Part shown: in pieces, positions 7,729 through 17,026 of the stretch
Layout: each line of letters starts with the position of its first letter
How positions within the stretch are numbered: the stretch's first letter is position 1
NCBI GenBank assembly: GCA_965203375.1
Contig: OZ241886.1
Location: 558,001 to 622,000 of the forward strand
Reading direction: 5' to 3'
From: CATQHS01 sp965203375
GTDB taxonomy: Bacteria; Actinomycetota; Acidimicrobiia; Acidimicrobiales; Aldehydirespiratoraceae
DNA: 64,000 nt
The notes under the pieces: generated by a model
The model's input: only the letters and a program-made list of their open reading frames with translations
Database searches by the model: none
What the model was told of the DNA's origin: nothing
Program-made: the position numbers and the translations under genes

Positions 7729-9336
7729 TTGACCGACTTTCTAGACACATGGGGGCTCACCCTGGTCACCTTCGTCCCCGCCGCGGGCGCGGCGGCGATG
7801 ATGGCCATGCCCCGACACGCCGAGTCCGCCCACAAGCGGGTGGCCCTGCTCGCCTCGCTGGCCGCGGCGGCCCTGGGCGCGCTGCTGCTGGCCGGCTTCG
7901 ACTACGGCGCGGCCGGGACCCTGCAGTTCCAGGTGGACCTGGCCTGGATCGAGGTCATCAACAGCCGCTACATCCTCGGACTCGACGGCATCTCGCTGCC
8001 GCTGATGGCGCTGACCCTGGCCGTGGTGCCGCTGTGCGTCGTCTACTCGTGGAGCCACATCCCCGAGCCCGGCAACCCCAAGACCTTCCTGATCCTGATG
8101 CTGATCCTCGAGACCGGCATGGTCGGCACCTTCCTGGCCCAGGACCTGATCCTGTTCTTCGTGTTCTTCGAGGTCGTGCTGCTGCCCATGTTCTTCATGA
8201 TCGGGGTGTGGGGAGGCGAGAACCGGCGCTACGCCTCGATCAAGTTCTTCCTGTTCACCCTGTTCGGGTCGGCCCTGATGCTGCTGTCGTTCTTGGCCCT
8301 GTTCTTCTTGTCCGTCGACCCGGCCACCGGCGAGTCGCTGCGCACCTTCGACATGCGGGCCCTCTCCGACGTGGCCGGGGCCGGAATCGTGCTGGGCAGC
8401 CAGGTCTGGATCTTCGCGGGCATGTTCATCGGGTTCGGGGTGAAGGTGCCGATGTTCCCGTTCCACACCTGGCTGCCCGACGCCCACACCGAGGCCCCCA
8501 CGGTGGGCTCGGTCATCCTGGCCGCGGTGCTGTTGAAGCTCGGCACCTACGGCTTCGTGCGCATCGCCGTGCCCATGCTGCCCGCCGCGGCCGAGGTGTG
8601 GGCCCCGTGGATCGGCCTGCTGGCCGTCATCGGCATCATCTACGGCGCCCTCGGGTGCCTGGCCCAGACCGACATGAAGCGGCTCATCGCCTTCTCCTCG
8701 GTGGCCCACATGGGGTTCGTGATGCTGGGCATCTCCACCCTCACCGACTTCGGCATCAACGCCGCCATATTCGGCATGGTGGCCCACGGCATCATCACCG
8801 GGATGCTGTTCTTCCTGGCCGGCTCGGTGAAGGAGCGCTACCACACCCTGGAGATCCGGCGGCTGGGCGGGATGCTGGCCCAGGCCCCGCGGCTGGGCTG
8901 GATCTTCGGGTTCGTGTCCATGGCCTCGCTGGGCCTGCCCGGCCTGGCCGGCTTCTGGGGCGAGTTCCCGGCCATCCTGTCGGCCTACAGCCCGGCCAAC
9001 GGCGTGTCGACCACCACCTTCCGGGTCTACATGGTGATCGCCGCGGTGGGCACCGTGCTGGCCGCCGGGTACCTGCTGTGGCTGCTGCAGCGCACGGCCA
9101 TGGGCAAGCCCCCGGACGAGTTCGCCGACGACCCGGCCATCGTGGACGTCACCCGCACCGAATGGCTGGCCTGGGCCCCGCTGCTGGCCGCCATTGTGGT
9201 GTTCGGGGTGGCGCCGGGGCTGATCTTCGAGGTGACCGACCCGGCCGTGGTCGGCGCCATCGAGGGCTGCCTCCAGCTCGCCGAGGGCTGCGACGGCGCG
9301 GCGGGCGCGGCGGCCGGCGCGGCTGCGGGGGGCTGA
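7729..9336 (+). CDS. nuoM: NADH-quinone oxidoreductase subunit M (NuoM)
   Basis: The second antiporter-like pump subunit, 535 residues. Visible signatures are FVFFEVVLLPMFFMIGVWGG with the conserved glutamate, VPMFPFHTWLPDAHTEAPT, and QTDMKRLIAFSSVAHMGFV. Translation appears to start at TTG 7729, nine bases after GGAG at 7717-7720. The C terminus ends in an Ala/Gly-rich tail. Confidence 0.96.
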   Translation: MTDFLDTWGLTLVTFVPAAGAAAMMAMPRHAESAHKRVALLASLAAAALGALLLAGFDYGAAGTLQFQVDLAWIEVINSRYILGLDGISLPLMALTLAVVPLCVVYSWSHIPEPGNPKTFLILMLILETGMVGTFLAQDLILFFVFFEVVLLPMFFMIGVWGGENRRYASIKFFLFTLFGSALMLLSFLALFFLSVDPATGESLRTFDMRALSDVAGAGIVLGSQVWIFAGMFIGFGVKVPMFPFHTWLPDAHTEAPTVGSVILAAVLLKLGTYGFVRIAVPMLPAAAEVWAPWIGLLAVIGIIYGALGCLAQTDMKRLIAFSSVAHMGFVMLGISTLTDFGINAAIFGMVAHGIITGMLFFLAGSVKERYHTLEIRRLGGMLAQAPRLGWIFGFVSMASLGLPGLAGFWGEFPAILSAYSPANGVSTTTFRVYMVIAAVGTVLAAGYLLWLLQRTAMGKPPDEFADDPAIVDVTRTEWLAWAPLLAAIVVFGVAPGLIFEVTDPAVVGAIEGCLQLAEGCDGAAGAAAGAAAGG

Positions 9337-9342
9337 CCGGCG

Positions 9343-10854
9343 GTGGGGGCCGAAGCCATGGTCCTGGCCTTCGAGCGGCCCCCCATCGACTGGCACGCGG
9401 TGGCGCCCGAACTGGTGCTGCTCGGCTTCGGCGCCCTGCTGACCCTCATCGACATCGCCGCGCTGGAGCGGGGCCGGGCCCTGATGTCGGCGCTGGCCTC
9501 CATCGGGCTCTTGGCCGCCATGGTGCCGATCCTGACCCTGGCCGTCGACGGGGCCGACCGGGCCATGTTCGGCGGCGCCTACGTGATCGACGACTACGCG
9601 CTGATCATGAAGGCCGTCTTCGTGCTGGCCGGCTACGTGGTGGTGCTGCTGTCGATCAACTACGTGGCCGAGGGCGACTACTGGGAGAACGAGTACTACC
9701 AGATGCTGGTCTCCAGCATCCTGGGCATGGTGGTGATGGCCTCGGCCCGGGACCTGATCACCATCTTCGTGGCCCTGGAGCTGCTGTCCATCCCCGCCTA
9801 CCTGATGGCCACCTGGCGCAAGCGGGACCTGGCCAGCAACGAGGCCGGCCTCAAGTACTACCTGATGGGGGTGTTCGCCTCGGCGGTGCTGCTCTACGGC
9901 ATGTCGCTGCTGTACGGCGTCACCGGCTCCACCATGCTCGCCGACATCGCCGGGGCGGTGTCGGAGGGGGCGGCGCCGCTGGCCGTCGTCACCCTGGGGG
10001 TGATCTTCGTGGTGGCCGGCTTCGGGTTCAAGGTCTCGGCCTTCCCGTTCCACACCTGGGCCCCCGACACCTACGAGGGCGCCCCCACCCCGGTCACCGC
10101 CTTCTTGTCGGTGGCCTCCAAGGCGGCCGGGTTCGTGGCCCTGCTCAGCCTGGTGTTCGTGGGGTTCTGGGACCGCACCGACGTGTACCAGCCGGTGCTG
10201 TGGGTGCTGGCCGCCGCCTCCATGTTCGCGGGCAACCTCATGGCGCTGCGCCAGAAGAACCTGGTGCGCCTGCTGGCCTATTCGGGGGTGGCCCAGGCCG
10301 GCTACATGCTGGCCCCGCTGGCCGTGGCCGGCACCTCGGCCGCGGTGGCCGACGAGGCCCTAGCCGCCGTCGTCACCTACCTGGCCATCTACGCGGCCAT
10401 GAACCTGGGGGCCTTCGCGGTGATCATCGCCGTGGCCCGCCGCACCGCCTCGGCCCACATCGACAGCTTCCGGGGCCTGTTCCGGTACGGGCCGACGCTG
10501 GCCGTGGCCATGACCGTGTTCCTTATGGCCTTGGCCGGCATCCCGCCGCTGGGGGGCTGGTTCGCCAAGTTCGAGATCGTCCTGGCCCTGATCTCGGCCT
10601 CCACTGTGGCCGGGACCGTCCTGGGGGTGATCGTGGCCGTCAACTCGGTGATCGCCCTCTACTACTACGCCCGCATCGCCTCCTACATGTGGGTGGAGGA
10701 CCCCCCCGAGGGGGCCGACACGTCGCCGATCTCCACCCCGCTGTCGGTTACCGCCGCGCTGGTGATCACCGGGGGGGCGACGCTGGTGTTCGGGATCCTG
10801 CCCCAGTGGGTGGGGCGGTTCACCGAGGTCAGCCTTCTAGCCGCCGCCGGCTGA
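9343..10854 (+). CDS. nuoN: NADH-quinone oxidoreductase subunit N (NuoN)
   Basis: The third antiporter-like pump subunit, 503 residues. Family segments include DLITIFVALELLSIPAYLMA, KVSAFPFHTWAPDTYEGAPT, RQKNLVRLLAYSGVAQAGYM and GIPPLGGWFAKFEI. GTG 9343 follows the nuoM stop by six bases; ATG 9358 is an alternative. The stop is one base before the midA start, so the two are probably coupled. Confidence 0.95.
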   Translation: MGAEAMVLAFERPPIDWHAVAPELVLLGFGALLTLIDIAALERGRALMSALASIGLLAAMVPILTLAVDGADRAMFGGAYVIDDYALIMKAVFVLAGYVVVLLSINYVAEGDYWENEYYQMLVSSILGMVVMASARDLITIFVALELLSIPAYLMATWRKRDLASNEAGLKYYLMGVFASAVLLYGMSLLYGVTGSTMLADIAGAVSEGAAPLAVVTLGVIFVVAGFGFKVSAFPFHTWAPDTYEGAPTPVTAFLSVASKAAGFVALLSLVFVGFWDRTDVYQPVLWVLAAASMFAGNLMALRQKNLVRLLAYSGVAQAGYMLAPLAVAGTSAAVADEALAAVVTYLAIYAAMNLGAFAVIIAVARRTASAHIDSFRGLFRYGPTLAVAMTVFLMALAGIPPLGGWFAKFEIVLALISASTVAGTVLGVIVAVNSVIALYYYARIASYMWVEDPPEGADTSPISTPLSVTAALVITGGATLVFGILPQWVGRFTEVSLLAAAG

Positions 10855-10855
10855 G

Positions 10856-11911
10856 GTGGCTCTGGGGGAGCGGCTGGCTCGGCGGATTGCTGCTGAGGGG
10901 CCGATTTCGGTTTCGGAGTATGTGGAGGCGGCGCTTTATGACCCCGATGACGGGTTTTATATGCGATGTGGTACTGCTGGGCGGGGTGGGGGGTTTTTGA
11001 CGGGGCCGGAGGTGGGGCCTTTGTTTGGGGCGGTTTTGGCTCGGGCTGTTGACCGGTGGTGGGGGGAGCTGGGGCGGGTTGATCCGTTTTTTGTGATCGA
11101 TTGGGGGGCGGGGCCGGGGACTTCGGCTCGGGCGGTGCTGGCGGCTGGGCCGGAGTGCGCGGCGGCGGGGGCGCTGCGGTGGGTGGCGGTGGAGGTTTCC
11201 GACCGCCAGCGGGAGCGCCATCCCGACCATCCGCTGGTTGTTTCGGTGGGCGATGTGGGCGAGGCGGTCGAGGGGCCGGTGGCGGGGGCGGTGGTGGCCA
11301 ACGAACTGTTGGACAACCTGCCCTTCGACGTTGTGGAGCAGACGGAGGGTGGCTGGGCCGAGTTGCGGGTCGCGGCGGCGTCGTCGGGTGGGTGCTTTGA
11401 GCTGGTGGCCGTTGATGCCGCCCCCGGGCTGGTGGCGGGGCTGCCGGAGGTGGCGCCGGGATGCCGGGTGCCGGTGCCGGGCCGGGCCCGGAGGTGGGTC
11501 TCAGAGGCGCGGGGGTTGCTCTCGGCCGGGCGGGTGGTGGCTTTCGACTATGGGGCCGACACCGCCGAACTGGCCGACCGGGGAGACATGGGGTGGCTGC
11601 GGGTCCACGGCGCCGGCGGCCCGGGGTCGTGGTTGGAGCGGCCCGGGCATTGCGACATCACCGCCGACGTGGCTTTCGATCAGGTCCAGGCCGACCATCG
11701 GGCCGTTGTCTGCTCTCAGGCCGATTTCCTGCGGGCCCACGGCATCGACGAGCTGGTGGCCGAGGGCCGGGCCCGCTGGCGGGAGCGGGCCGGCGTCGGC
11801 GACCTGGAAGCCCTGACCGCCCGCAGCCGGACCACCGAGGCCGCCGCCCTGCTAGACCCGGCCGGAATGGGCGGCTTCACCGTCTTAGAGTGGACGATCT
11901 CCGCTGAGTGA
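10856..11911 (+). CDS. MidA/NDUFAF7-type SAM-dependent arginine methyltransferase
   Basis: A 351-residue class I methyltransferase of the DUF185/MidA family. The eukaryotic relative NDUFAF7 methylates an arginine of the 49-kDa (NuoD-type) complex I subunit during assembly. Visible are the N-terminal ISVSEYVEAALYDPDDGFY block, the SAM-binding VIDWGAGPGTSARAVL, a VVANELLDNLPFDVV block and the C-terminal MGGFTVLEW. GTG 10856 starts one base after the nuoN stop. The position at the end of the nuo run supports an assembly role. Substrate assignment is inference from the family. Confidence 0.88.
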   Translation: MALGERLARRIAAEGPISVSEYVEAALYDPDDGFYMRCGTAGRGGGFLTGPEVGPLFGAVLARAVDRWWGELGRVDPFFVIDWGAGPGTSARAVLAAGPECAAAGALRWVAVEVSDRQRERHPDHPLVVSVGDVGEAVEGPVAGAVVANELLDNLPFDVVEQTEGGWAELRVAAASSGGCFELVAVDAAPGLVAGLPEVAPGCRVPVPGRARRWVSEARGLLSAGRVVAFDYGADTAELADRGDMGWLRVHGAGGPGSWLERPGHCDITADVAFDQVQADHRAVVCSQADFLRAHGIDELVAEGRARWRERAGVGDLEALTARSRTTEAAALLDPAGMGGFTVLEWTISAE

Positions 11912-11925
11912 CAGGGTTCAAGCGA

Positions 11926-12012
11926 CCGCTGCCACCCGCGGCCGCGTCAGCCCTGGACGCTTATCGCCCGAACAGGGCTGACACATTTTGGGATTGACTG
12001 CCGTGGCAGCGG
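11926..12012. promoter_or_regulatory. Nested inverted repeats upstream of the metzincin gene
   Basis: An outer pair CCGCTGCCAC (11926-11935) and GTGGCAGCGG (12003-12012) encloses an inner pair TCAGCCCTG (11947-11955) and CAGGGCTGA (11973-11981), all perfect. The right outer arm falls between the proposed -35 and -10 boxes of the downstream gene, where a bound repressor or a DNA structure could act. The left part may also serve as a terminator for the nuo-midA transcript, though no T-run follows. Confidence 0.6.
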
Positions 12013-12023
12013 GCGGTTAGGCT
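11994..12023 (+). promoter_or_regulatory. Candidate promoter of the metzincin gene
   Basis: TTGACT at 11994-11999 and TAGGCT at 12018-12023 are separated by 18 bases. GGAGGA at 12051-12056 and ATG 12065 follow at suitable distances. Confidence 0.6.
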
Positions 12024-12064
12024 CGGGTTCAAATATTCCCGATGCTGCTGGGAGGATTGCGGGC

Positions 12065-15000
12065 ATGGGGGTTGTGTCGTTGGGCAGTGGCAGTGCCGGC
12101 CGAGGTAGGGCCGGGGTGCCTGCAAGGTGGTGGCTAGTTTTGTGGGTGCTGTTGACGGGTTTGTGGTGTCCGGCGAGACCGATCCGTTATGGGCGACGAG
12201 CCCGACTGATGAGGTTGGTGGAGGTGTGGGCCCGGTCACCGACCACCACTGCTCGGGCAGGGGGCATCGGTTGGGCGGCCAACCGACGCCAGTCAACCTT
12301 AGACTCGAGGCCGTCCAAAAACAAAACGGTGTCGATACGGTGGTGGCCACTGCCTTTCCGTTAAACCGGTCAGACTCAAGCTCGTCGTCTTCGGATGATA
12401 CGGCGGAGTATATGGCGCAACCGAATGCGGCTGAAAATCGACATAAGTTGAACGCATCCGCTAATTTTAGGCTGTTAGACCACAAATGGATCGGCGACCA
12501 AACTTACACTGAGGACGGAGAATATAGTATCACCTATAGGCTGGTTGTGGGTGAGGCTATTCTATGCAAAGAGGCTGTAACCCCAGACAACACCTGCAAA
12601 GCTGATCTCACATTTGAAGCAGTCAAACAGCCTCGAGTACGGATGGTGGGAATCGCAACCACTGACAGCCCACTGCCGTTTAGAGACGATCTTGAGGAGC
12701 AGGCTCTGCGTATCGAGTCTCTGATGCCGATTCCTAAGCTCGATTATGAACTGCGGTCTCTTAATACGATAGTCGACTCAAGATCCACCAGCGGAGAGGA
12801 ATATTTGAAGTATCTTACTAATCTGCTGTGGAAATTATTGTATGCTAGGACTAACGATAACAACAATACATCAGTATATTTGGGTGTTATTAGTGGGGGA
12901 AGAGGGGGTGCAGCATGGGTACCGTCAAATGTTGCCGTGTGGTTTACTGCAGATGCTACAGGTGCGTATGATTTGCATGATCGTCGTAACACCGGATCTC
13001 ATGAGTTCGGCCATGTGATCGGAGAGCGCCACTCTGCTTATTATAACGTCATTAAAAATGAAATGCGGACTATTTGTTCAGGATCAGAAAGCCAAGGCGC
13101 TGGTAAGGTAGATCCGTATCCTCACCTATTGGAGGTGACTGCTATAAGGAAGGATCAAAGCGGTAACGATATAGAGAGGCAGGAAGACTGGGCTGCTTTG
13201 GGCCCGCTTGGTACAACGGACACCGAAGTGTGGGGCTTTGACACTCGATTTGTAAGTAGCGGTATTGATGATTTGACAGTGATCAATCCCAGAGAAGCCT
13301 TTTCGCTAATGAGTTACTGCCATCCAAACGAATATCTAAGGGATTCTCAAGGGAAACCTGTAAGTTCTCAAGGCCGTTGGATTGATGAGTACTATCACGA
13401 TATGTTCATCCGTGATATTAACAAAATAGAATGGGATATGGGCCCTAATCCTGGGCGTAATTATGCTTCTAATATGGTAGTAAGCGGTTATTACACCGTG
13501 CCAGCAGGCGATGCAATCGGATCCTCTGCTAGCCGCGTGACTGCTTTGCCCGTGTTGGCGCTGCAGCCTGGAGCGACGTTGGACATACCTTCGGGGGATT
13601 ACAGGCTTGAGTTTCTCGACAGCGGCGGGAGTGTGGTGAAGTCGGTGTCGTTTGGGACTTACAAGTTTGCCGATGACGGACCTGGCGGCGGGGAGTCGGA
13701 GGTTTGGATGGTTCCGGTGGTTGAGCCTTCCGGGTGGGCGAGTTATCGGGTCTCAAAGCCGTCTGCTTCGGGCGCGGCGGGCGATGGGAATGCTCTTCCT
13801 GTTCTTTCGCGTACGGTGTTGGTGGAGGTGTCTCGTTCTGCTAATGCTCCGGTGGTGTCGGTCACCGCGCCGACGGCGGGGCAGGTTTTGTCCGGTGATG
13901 AGGTGTCGTTTTCGTGGACGGGCTCTGATGTTGACGGCGACGCCTTGTCGTATGTGGTGGAGTACTCCGACGACGGCGGCACCAGCTATGAGACGATCGC
14001 GGTGGGCCACAAGTCGACTTCTTTGACTGTGGACCGCGCCTCGCTGGCGGGGTCGGCGACGGCCCGGGTGAGGGTGACGGCTAGCGATGGCACCAGAACC
14101 GCCAGCGCTGAGTCGCCCTCATTCACGGTGAGCCAGAACGCCCCGGAGGTGTTCATCCACAGCCCGGCTGCGAATTCGATCGGCGGGGCCGGGGCGCTGG
14201 TGCTCGACGCCACCGCATATGACACCGAAGACGGACGGCTGGACTCTTCGGCGATCCAGTGGGCTAGCGGCACTGACGGGAATCTGGGGACCGGGGGGTA
14301 TGTGGTCGTGTATCCCGAGGACCTCGCCCCGGGGCTGCATTGGCTGACCGCGACGGTCACCGACAGTGCCGGTGCGGCGGGGTACGCCGAGTTGACCTGG
14401 GTCAACGCCGCTCCCATTGAGGAGACGCCGCCGGCGCCGCCCGCGGGGGCGGCCGCGGCGGGCGGGAACCGCTCTGTCACCATCACCTGGGATCCGCCGG
14501 TGGCGTGGCTGGCCACCACCTACTACCAGTACCGGTACCGGCCGGCGTCGGGCGCCTGGACCCGATGGGCTGTGCTGCACCCCCGAAACCGGGCCCACAC
14601 CATCGGTGGCCTGTCCTCAGGTGCCCACTACGAAATCGAGATGCGGACCGCGACCGACACCGGGTTCAGTGACCCCGTCGGGGTATTCGCCTCCACCGCA
14701 GCCACTGTCCCCGCCGCCCCGGCGGGGCTGGCCGCGGCCGGAGGCGACGGCTGGGTCGACCTGACCTGGGACAACCCCGGCGACAGCTCCATTGTCGGCT
14801 ACTACGTCCGGGCGCGGCCCTCCTTCGACGACGGCTGGTGGTGCTGGACCTGGATATATGCCTCGGGCAAAGACACCGTCGCCCACCGGGTCACCAAGCT
14901 CTCAGCCGGCACCGCCTACCGGATGCAGATCCGGGCCGTCAACGCCACCGGAACGGGCCCCGCCGCCGAAGCCTCCGCCACCACCGCCGCCGCGGCCTCG

Positions 15001-15306
15001 CCGCCGGCGTCGGTGCCGGCCGCCCCGGCGGGGCTCGCAGGCGCAGGCGCAGACCGGGCCATCGCGCTGAGCTGGCAAAACCCCGACGACAGCTCCATCC
15101 TCGAATACCAGTTCAGAGAAAAACCGGCCGCCGAGACCGGCTGGCGCTGCTGGCGGCGCATCTGGCACAGCACCCCCACCACCACTGGCTACACCATGAA
15201 CTGGATCACCAACGGCCTCCGCTACCAAGTCCAGATCCGCGCCCTCAACGCCGCCGGCGCCGGCAACCCCAGCCAAACCACAGCCACCCCCACCCCCGGC
15301 CCGTGA
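12065..15306 (+). CDS. Secreted metzincin metalloprotease with FnIII domains (apparent frameshift)
   Basis: A large exported protease. GGAGGA at 12051-12056 and ATG 12065 open a frame with a signal-peptide core (RWWLVLWVLLTGLW), but the mature protein continues in another frame, open from 12109 to 15306. In that frame ETDPLWATSPTD matches ADPAWATSPTD just after the signal peptide of the protein at 44240-47080, so the frames should join near 12131-12190. The zinc site HEFGHVIGERH (13000-13032) fits HExxHxxGxxH, and SLMSYC from 13303 is the metzincin Met-turn. Two Ig-like regions (NAPVVSVTAP and NAPEVFIHSP starts) and three FnIII domains (about 14420-15306) follow. The stop overlaps the lipoprotein GTG by three bases. 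The catalytic half is AT-richer than its surroundings. Confidence 0.85.
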
Positions 15307-16856
15307 AACCGACAACAACAACCCGGATACTCACATGCGGGCTGCTAGTTGCCACGGCGGGCGTGGCATGCTCCGCCTCGGCAGATCTGGCTGTTACCCC
15401 TGATCCGCTGGCGGCCCCAGTGCCCCCTGCCTCGGTTGCGCCTTTGACGGATGCCCCGGTTGCGCCTTCGCCGGTTTCGGATTTGTCTTCATCGGATGCG
15501 CCGCCTGTCTTGGAGGCCCCGGTGCCGCCTGCCTCGGATGCGCCGGTTGCACCTTCACCGGAGGCCCCGGGGACCTCGGATGCGCCGGTTGCGCCTTTGC
15601 TGGCACCGCCTGTCTCGGTTGCGCCGGATGCGTCAGATGGGCCGGATGAGCCTGATGTCCCGGATGGGCTGGCTGCGCATGCGCCGGATGCCCAGGATGG
15701 GCCTGAGGTGCCGGTTGCGCCTTCGCCGGATGGGCCGGATGAGCCTGATGTCCCGGATGGGCCGGTTGCGCTGCCTGCGCCGGTGGCTCCGAGAACTTTG
15801 GCGGCGATAGTTGAGTGTGATGTGGTGCCGCTGGAGGAGCTGGCCGAGTCGGGGACGGTGAGGTTCGTGGTCTATGGCGATGTGGACCGCGTGGACGGCG
15901 TCGGTTGCGGGATGGTGCCCAGCGTCAGGTTGGCTGTTGTCAATGGCTATGACGACATTCTCGGTTGGTGGGGGCTGGTCGGCGCGGATCTAGGCATTGG
16001 CGGCGGGTTGGCTCCGCCGGGGTTGCAGATTCCTTCTAGCGATGAGAGGCTCTCGGTGGTGCCAGCGCGTTTTTTGACCACAAGCCCGGAGGGGGAGGCT
16101 GAGGCATTCATCGGTAATATCGGCTGGTATACGGTCTGCGCGATGTCTCCGGTCGTGCAGGATTTGATCGCTGGATGCAGCCATGAGCCGATCTGGCTGG
16201 ATTTTGGATCTGAGGTCTATGTGTTCTTCAGTCATGGTCACGCCATTGTAGAAACAGGCCCTGAGGCTGCTGAGCGCTATCAGCGTTTTCTGGACGGCGC
16301 GGACATCTCTAATCAGCCTCCAGTCTCGGTTTTCTTTCTGTCAACATATTTATATTTTCCTGATAGTGCCGCATATTTGCCTCTTCCAAATTATGGCTTT
16401 GATATTCCTAATGATGACTTCAATTTTACCTTTCTTGATACGAATGTGCAAGTGGCTGTCATTGAGGACGCCTATGTCGACGCCTGGTGGTCTGACGCCG
16501 GTCCTTTAGCGGACATATATGGCGGGACGTTTTATTTTGATCCTGGAGTGCTCGAGAATGAGTGGGTGCATGTCATCTCCACGGGATATGACGGGTTGGT
16601 TGAGGTCGCCTTGCCGCCTGGAGACTATCTGTTCTGCCATGTATTGGTAAGATCTGAAGTATACGGCTGGTCTTTAGGTTGTGACCATGAGGACGTACCG
16701 GACTCAAACGGCCGCGTCGTCGTAATTGAGAAGGGAGGCGGCGGAGGAGGAGATTCTTTTGAGAGAGGAATTGTTTTTAACAGTGTAAATATGGAACCTG
16801 AGGATAGCGGCAGAAAACTCTTGGAATGGGCAAAAACTGCGCCATTCGGGCCCTAA
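15303..16856 (+). CDS. Lipoprotein with Pro/Ala/Asp-rich linker, partner of the metzincin gene
   Basis: A 517-residue predicted lipoprotein. GTG 15303 overlaps the protease stop (GTGA). The N terminus has basic residues, a hydrophobic stretch (ILTCGLLVATAGVA) and a lipobox-like Cys (GVAC). About 140 residues of low-complexity P/A/D/V sequence follow, built from units such as SDAPVAP and DGPDEPDVPDG (the latter encoded twice, near 15635 and 15731). A globular domain with several cysteines and many aromatics then begins around ECDVVPLEEL. I recognise no family for it. The linker would hold the domain away from the membrane through the wall. The layout repeats that of the pair at 43350-47080. 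Confidence 0.7.
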   Translation: MKPTTTTRILTCGLLVATAGVACSASADLAVTPDPLAAPVPPASVAPLTDAPVAPSPVSDLSSSDAPPVLEAPVPPASDAPVAPSPEAPGTSDAPVAPLLAPPVSVAPDASDGPDEPDVPDGLAAHAPDAQDGPEVPVAPSPDGPDEPDVPDGPVALPAPVAPRTLAAIVECDVVPLEELAESGTVRFVVYGDVDRVDGVGCGMVPSVRLAVVNGYDDILGWWGLVGADLGIGGGLAPPGLQIPSSDERLSVVPARFLTTSPEGEAEAFIGNIGWYTVCAMSPVVQDLIAGCSHEPIWLDFGSEVYVFFSHGHAIVETGPEAAERYQRFLDGADISNQPPVSVFFLSTYLYFPDSAAYLPLPNYGFDIPNDDFNFTFLDTNVQVAVIEDAYVDAWWSDAGPLADIYGGTFYFDPGVLENEWVHVISTGYDGLVEVALPPGDYLFCHVLVRSEVYGWSLGCDHEDVPDSNGRVVVIEKGGGGGGDSFERGIVFNSVNMEPEDSGRKLLEWAKTAPFGP

Positions 16857-16967
16857 ATGACAACACTCACGCTATCATGGGTCACCATGGCGGGCATAAC
16901 CAACAACCTCCGCTACCGAGCACAGGTCCGGGCCGTCAACTCCGCTGGCGCTGGCAACTTCAGCTAG
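16857..16967 (+). pseudogene. Stray FnIII C-terminal fragment
   Basis: ATG 16857, directly after the lipoprotein stop, opens 36 codons containing GITNNLRYRAQVRAVNSAGA, which aligns with the last FnIII domain of the protease (WITNGLRYQVQIRALNAAGA). An in-frame TAG at 16965-16967 ends it where the protease continues. The lipoprotein gene is therefore flanked by two copies of an FnIII gene end. No start signal is apparent and it is unlikely to be functional. Confidence 0.75.
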
Positions 16968-17014
16968 ACCGCAGCTCCCCACCGTCGCCCAAACCGGCGC
17001 TGAGACTCTGACCG

Positions 17015-17020
17015 TAGACT
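17015..17020 (+). promoter_or_regulatory. Leaderless-type -10 box (dehydrogenase)
   Basis: TAGACT ends six bases before GTG 17027, a spacing that puts transcription start at or next to the start codon. Confidence 0.45.
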
Positions 17021-17026
17021 CCGGCG

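Noticed and set aside
5505..10053. Very long minus-strand ORFs opposite nuoL, nuoM and nuoN
   Set aside because: They are products of strong third-position GC bias; their translations are low-complexity His/Gly/Gln/Arg/Val sequence and the plus-strand genes are certain.
7749..11000. Plus-strand ORF of 1083 codons overlapping nuoM/nuoN
   Set aside because: It is a shifted frame of the nuo genes, Arg/Gly/Pro-rich, without membrane or enzyme motifs.
12001..12060. tRNA-like T arm (GGGTTCAAAT) before the protease gene
   Set aside because: The loop is too long and no acceptor or anticodon stem accompanies it.
15635..15770. Possible regulatory direct repeats
   Set aside because: They encode the repeated DGPDEPDVPDG linker of the lipoprotein and are explained by the protein repeat.
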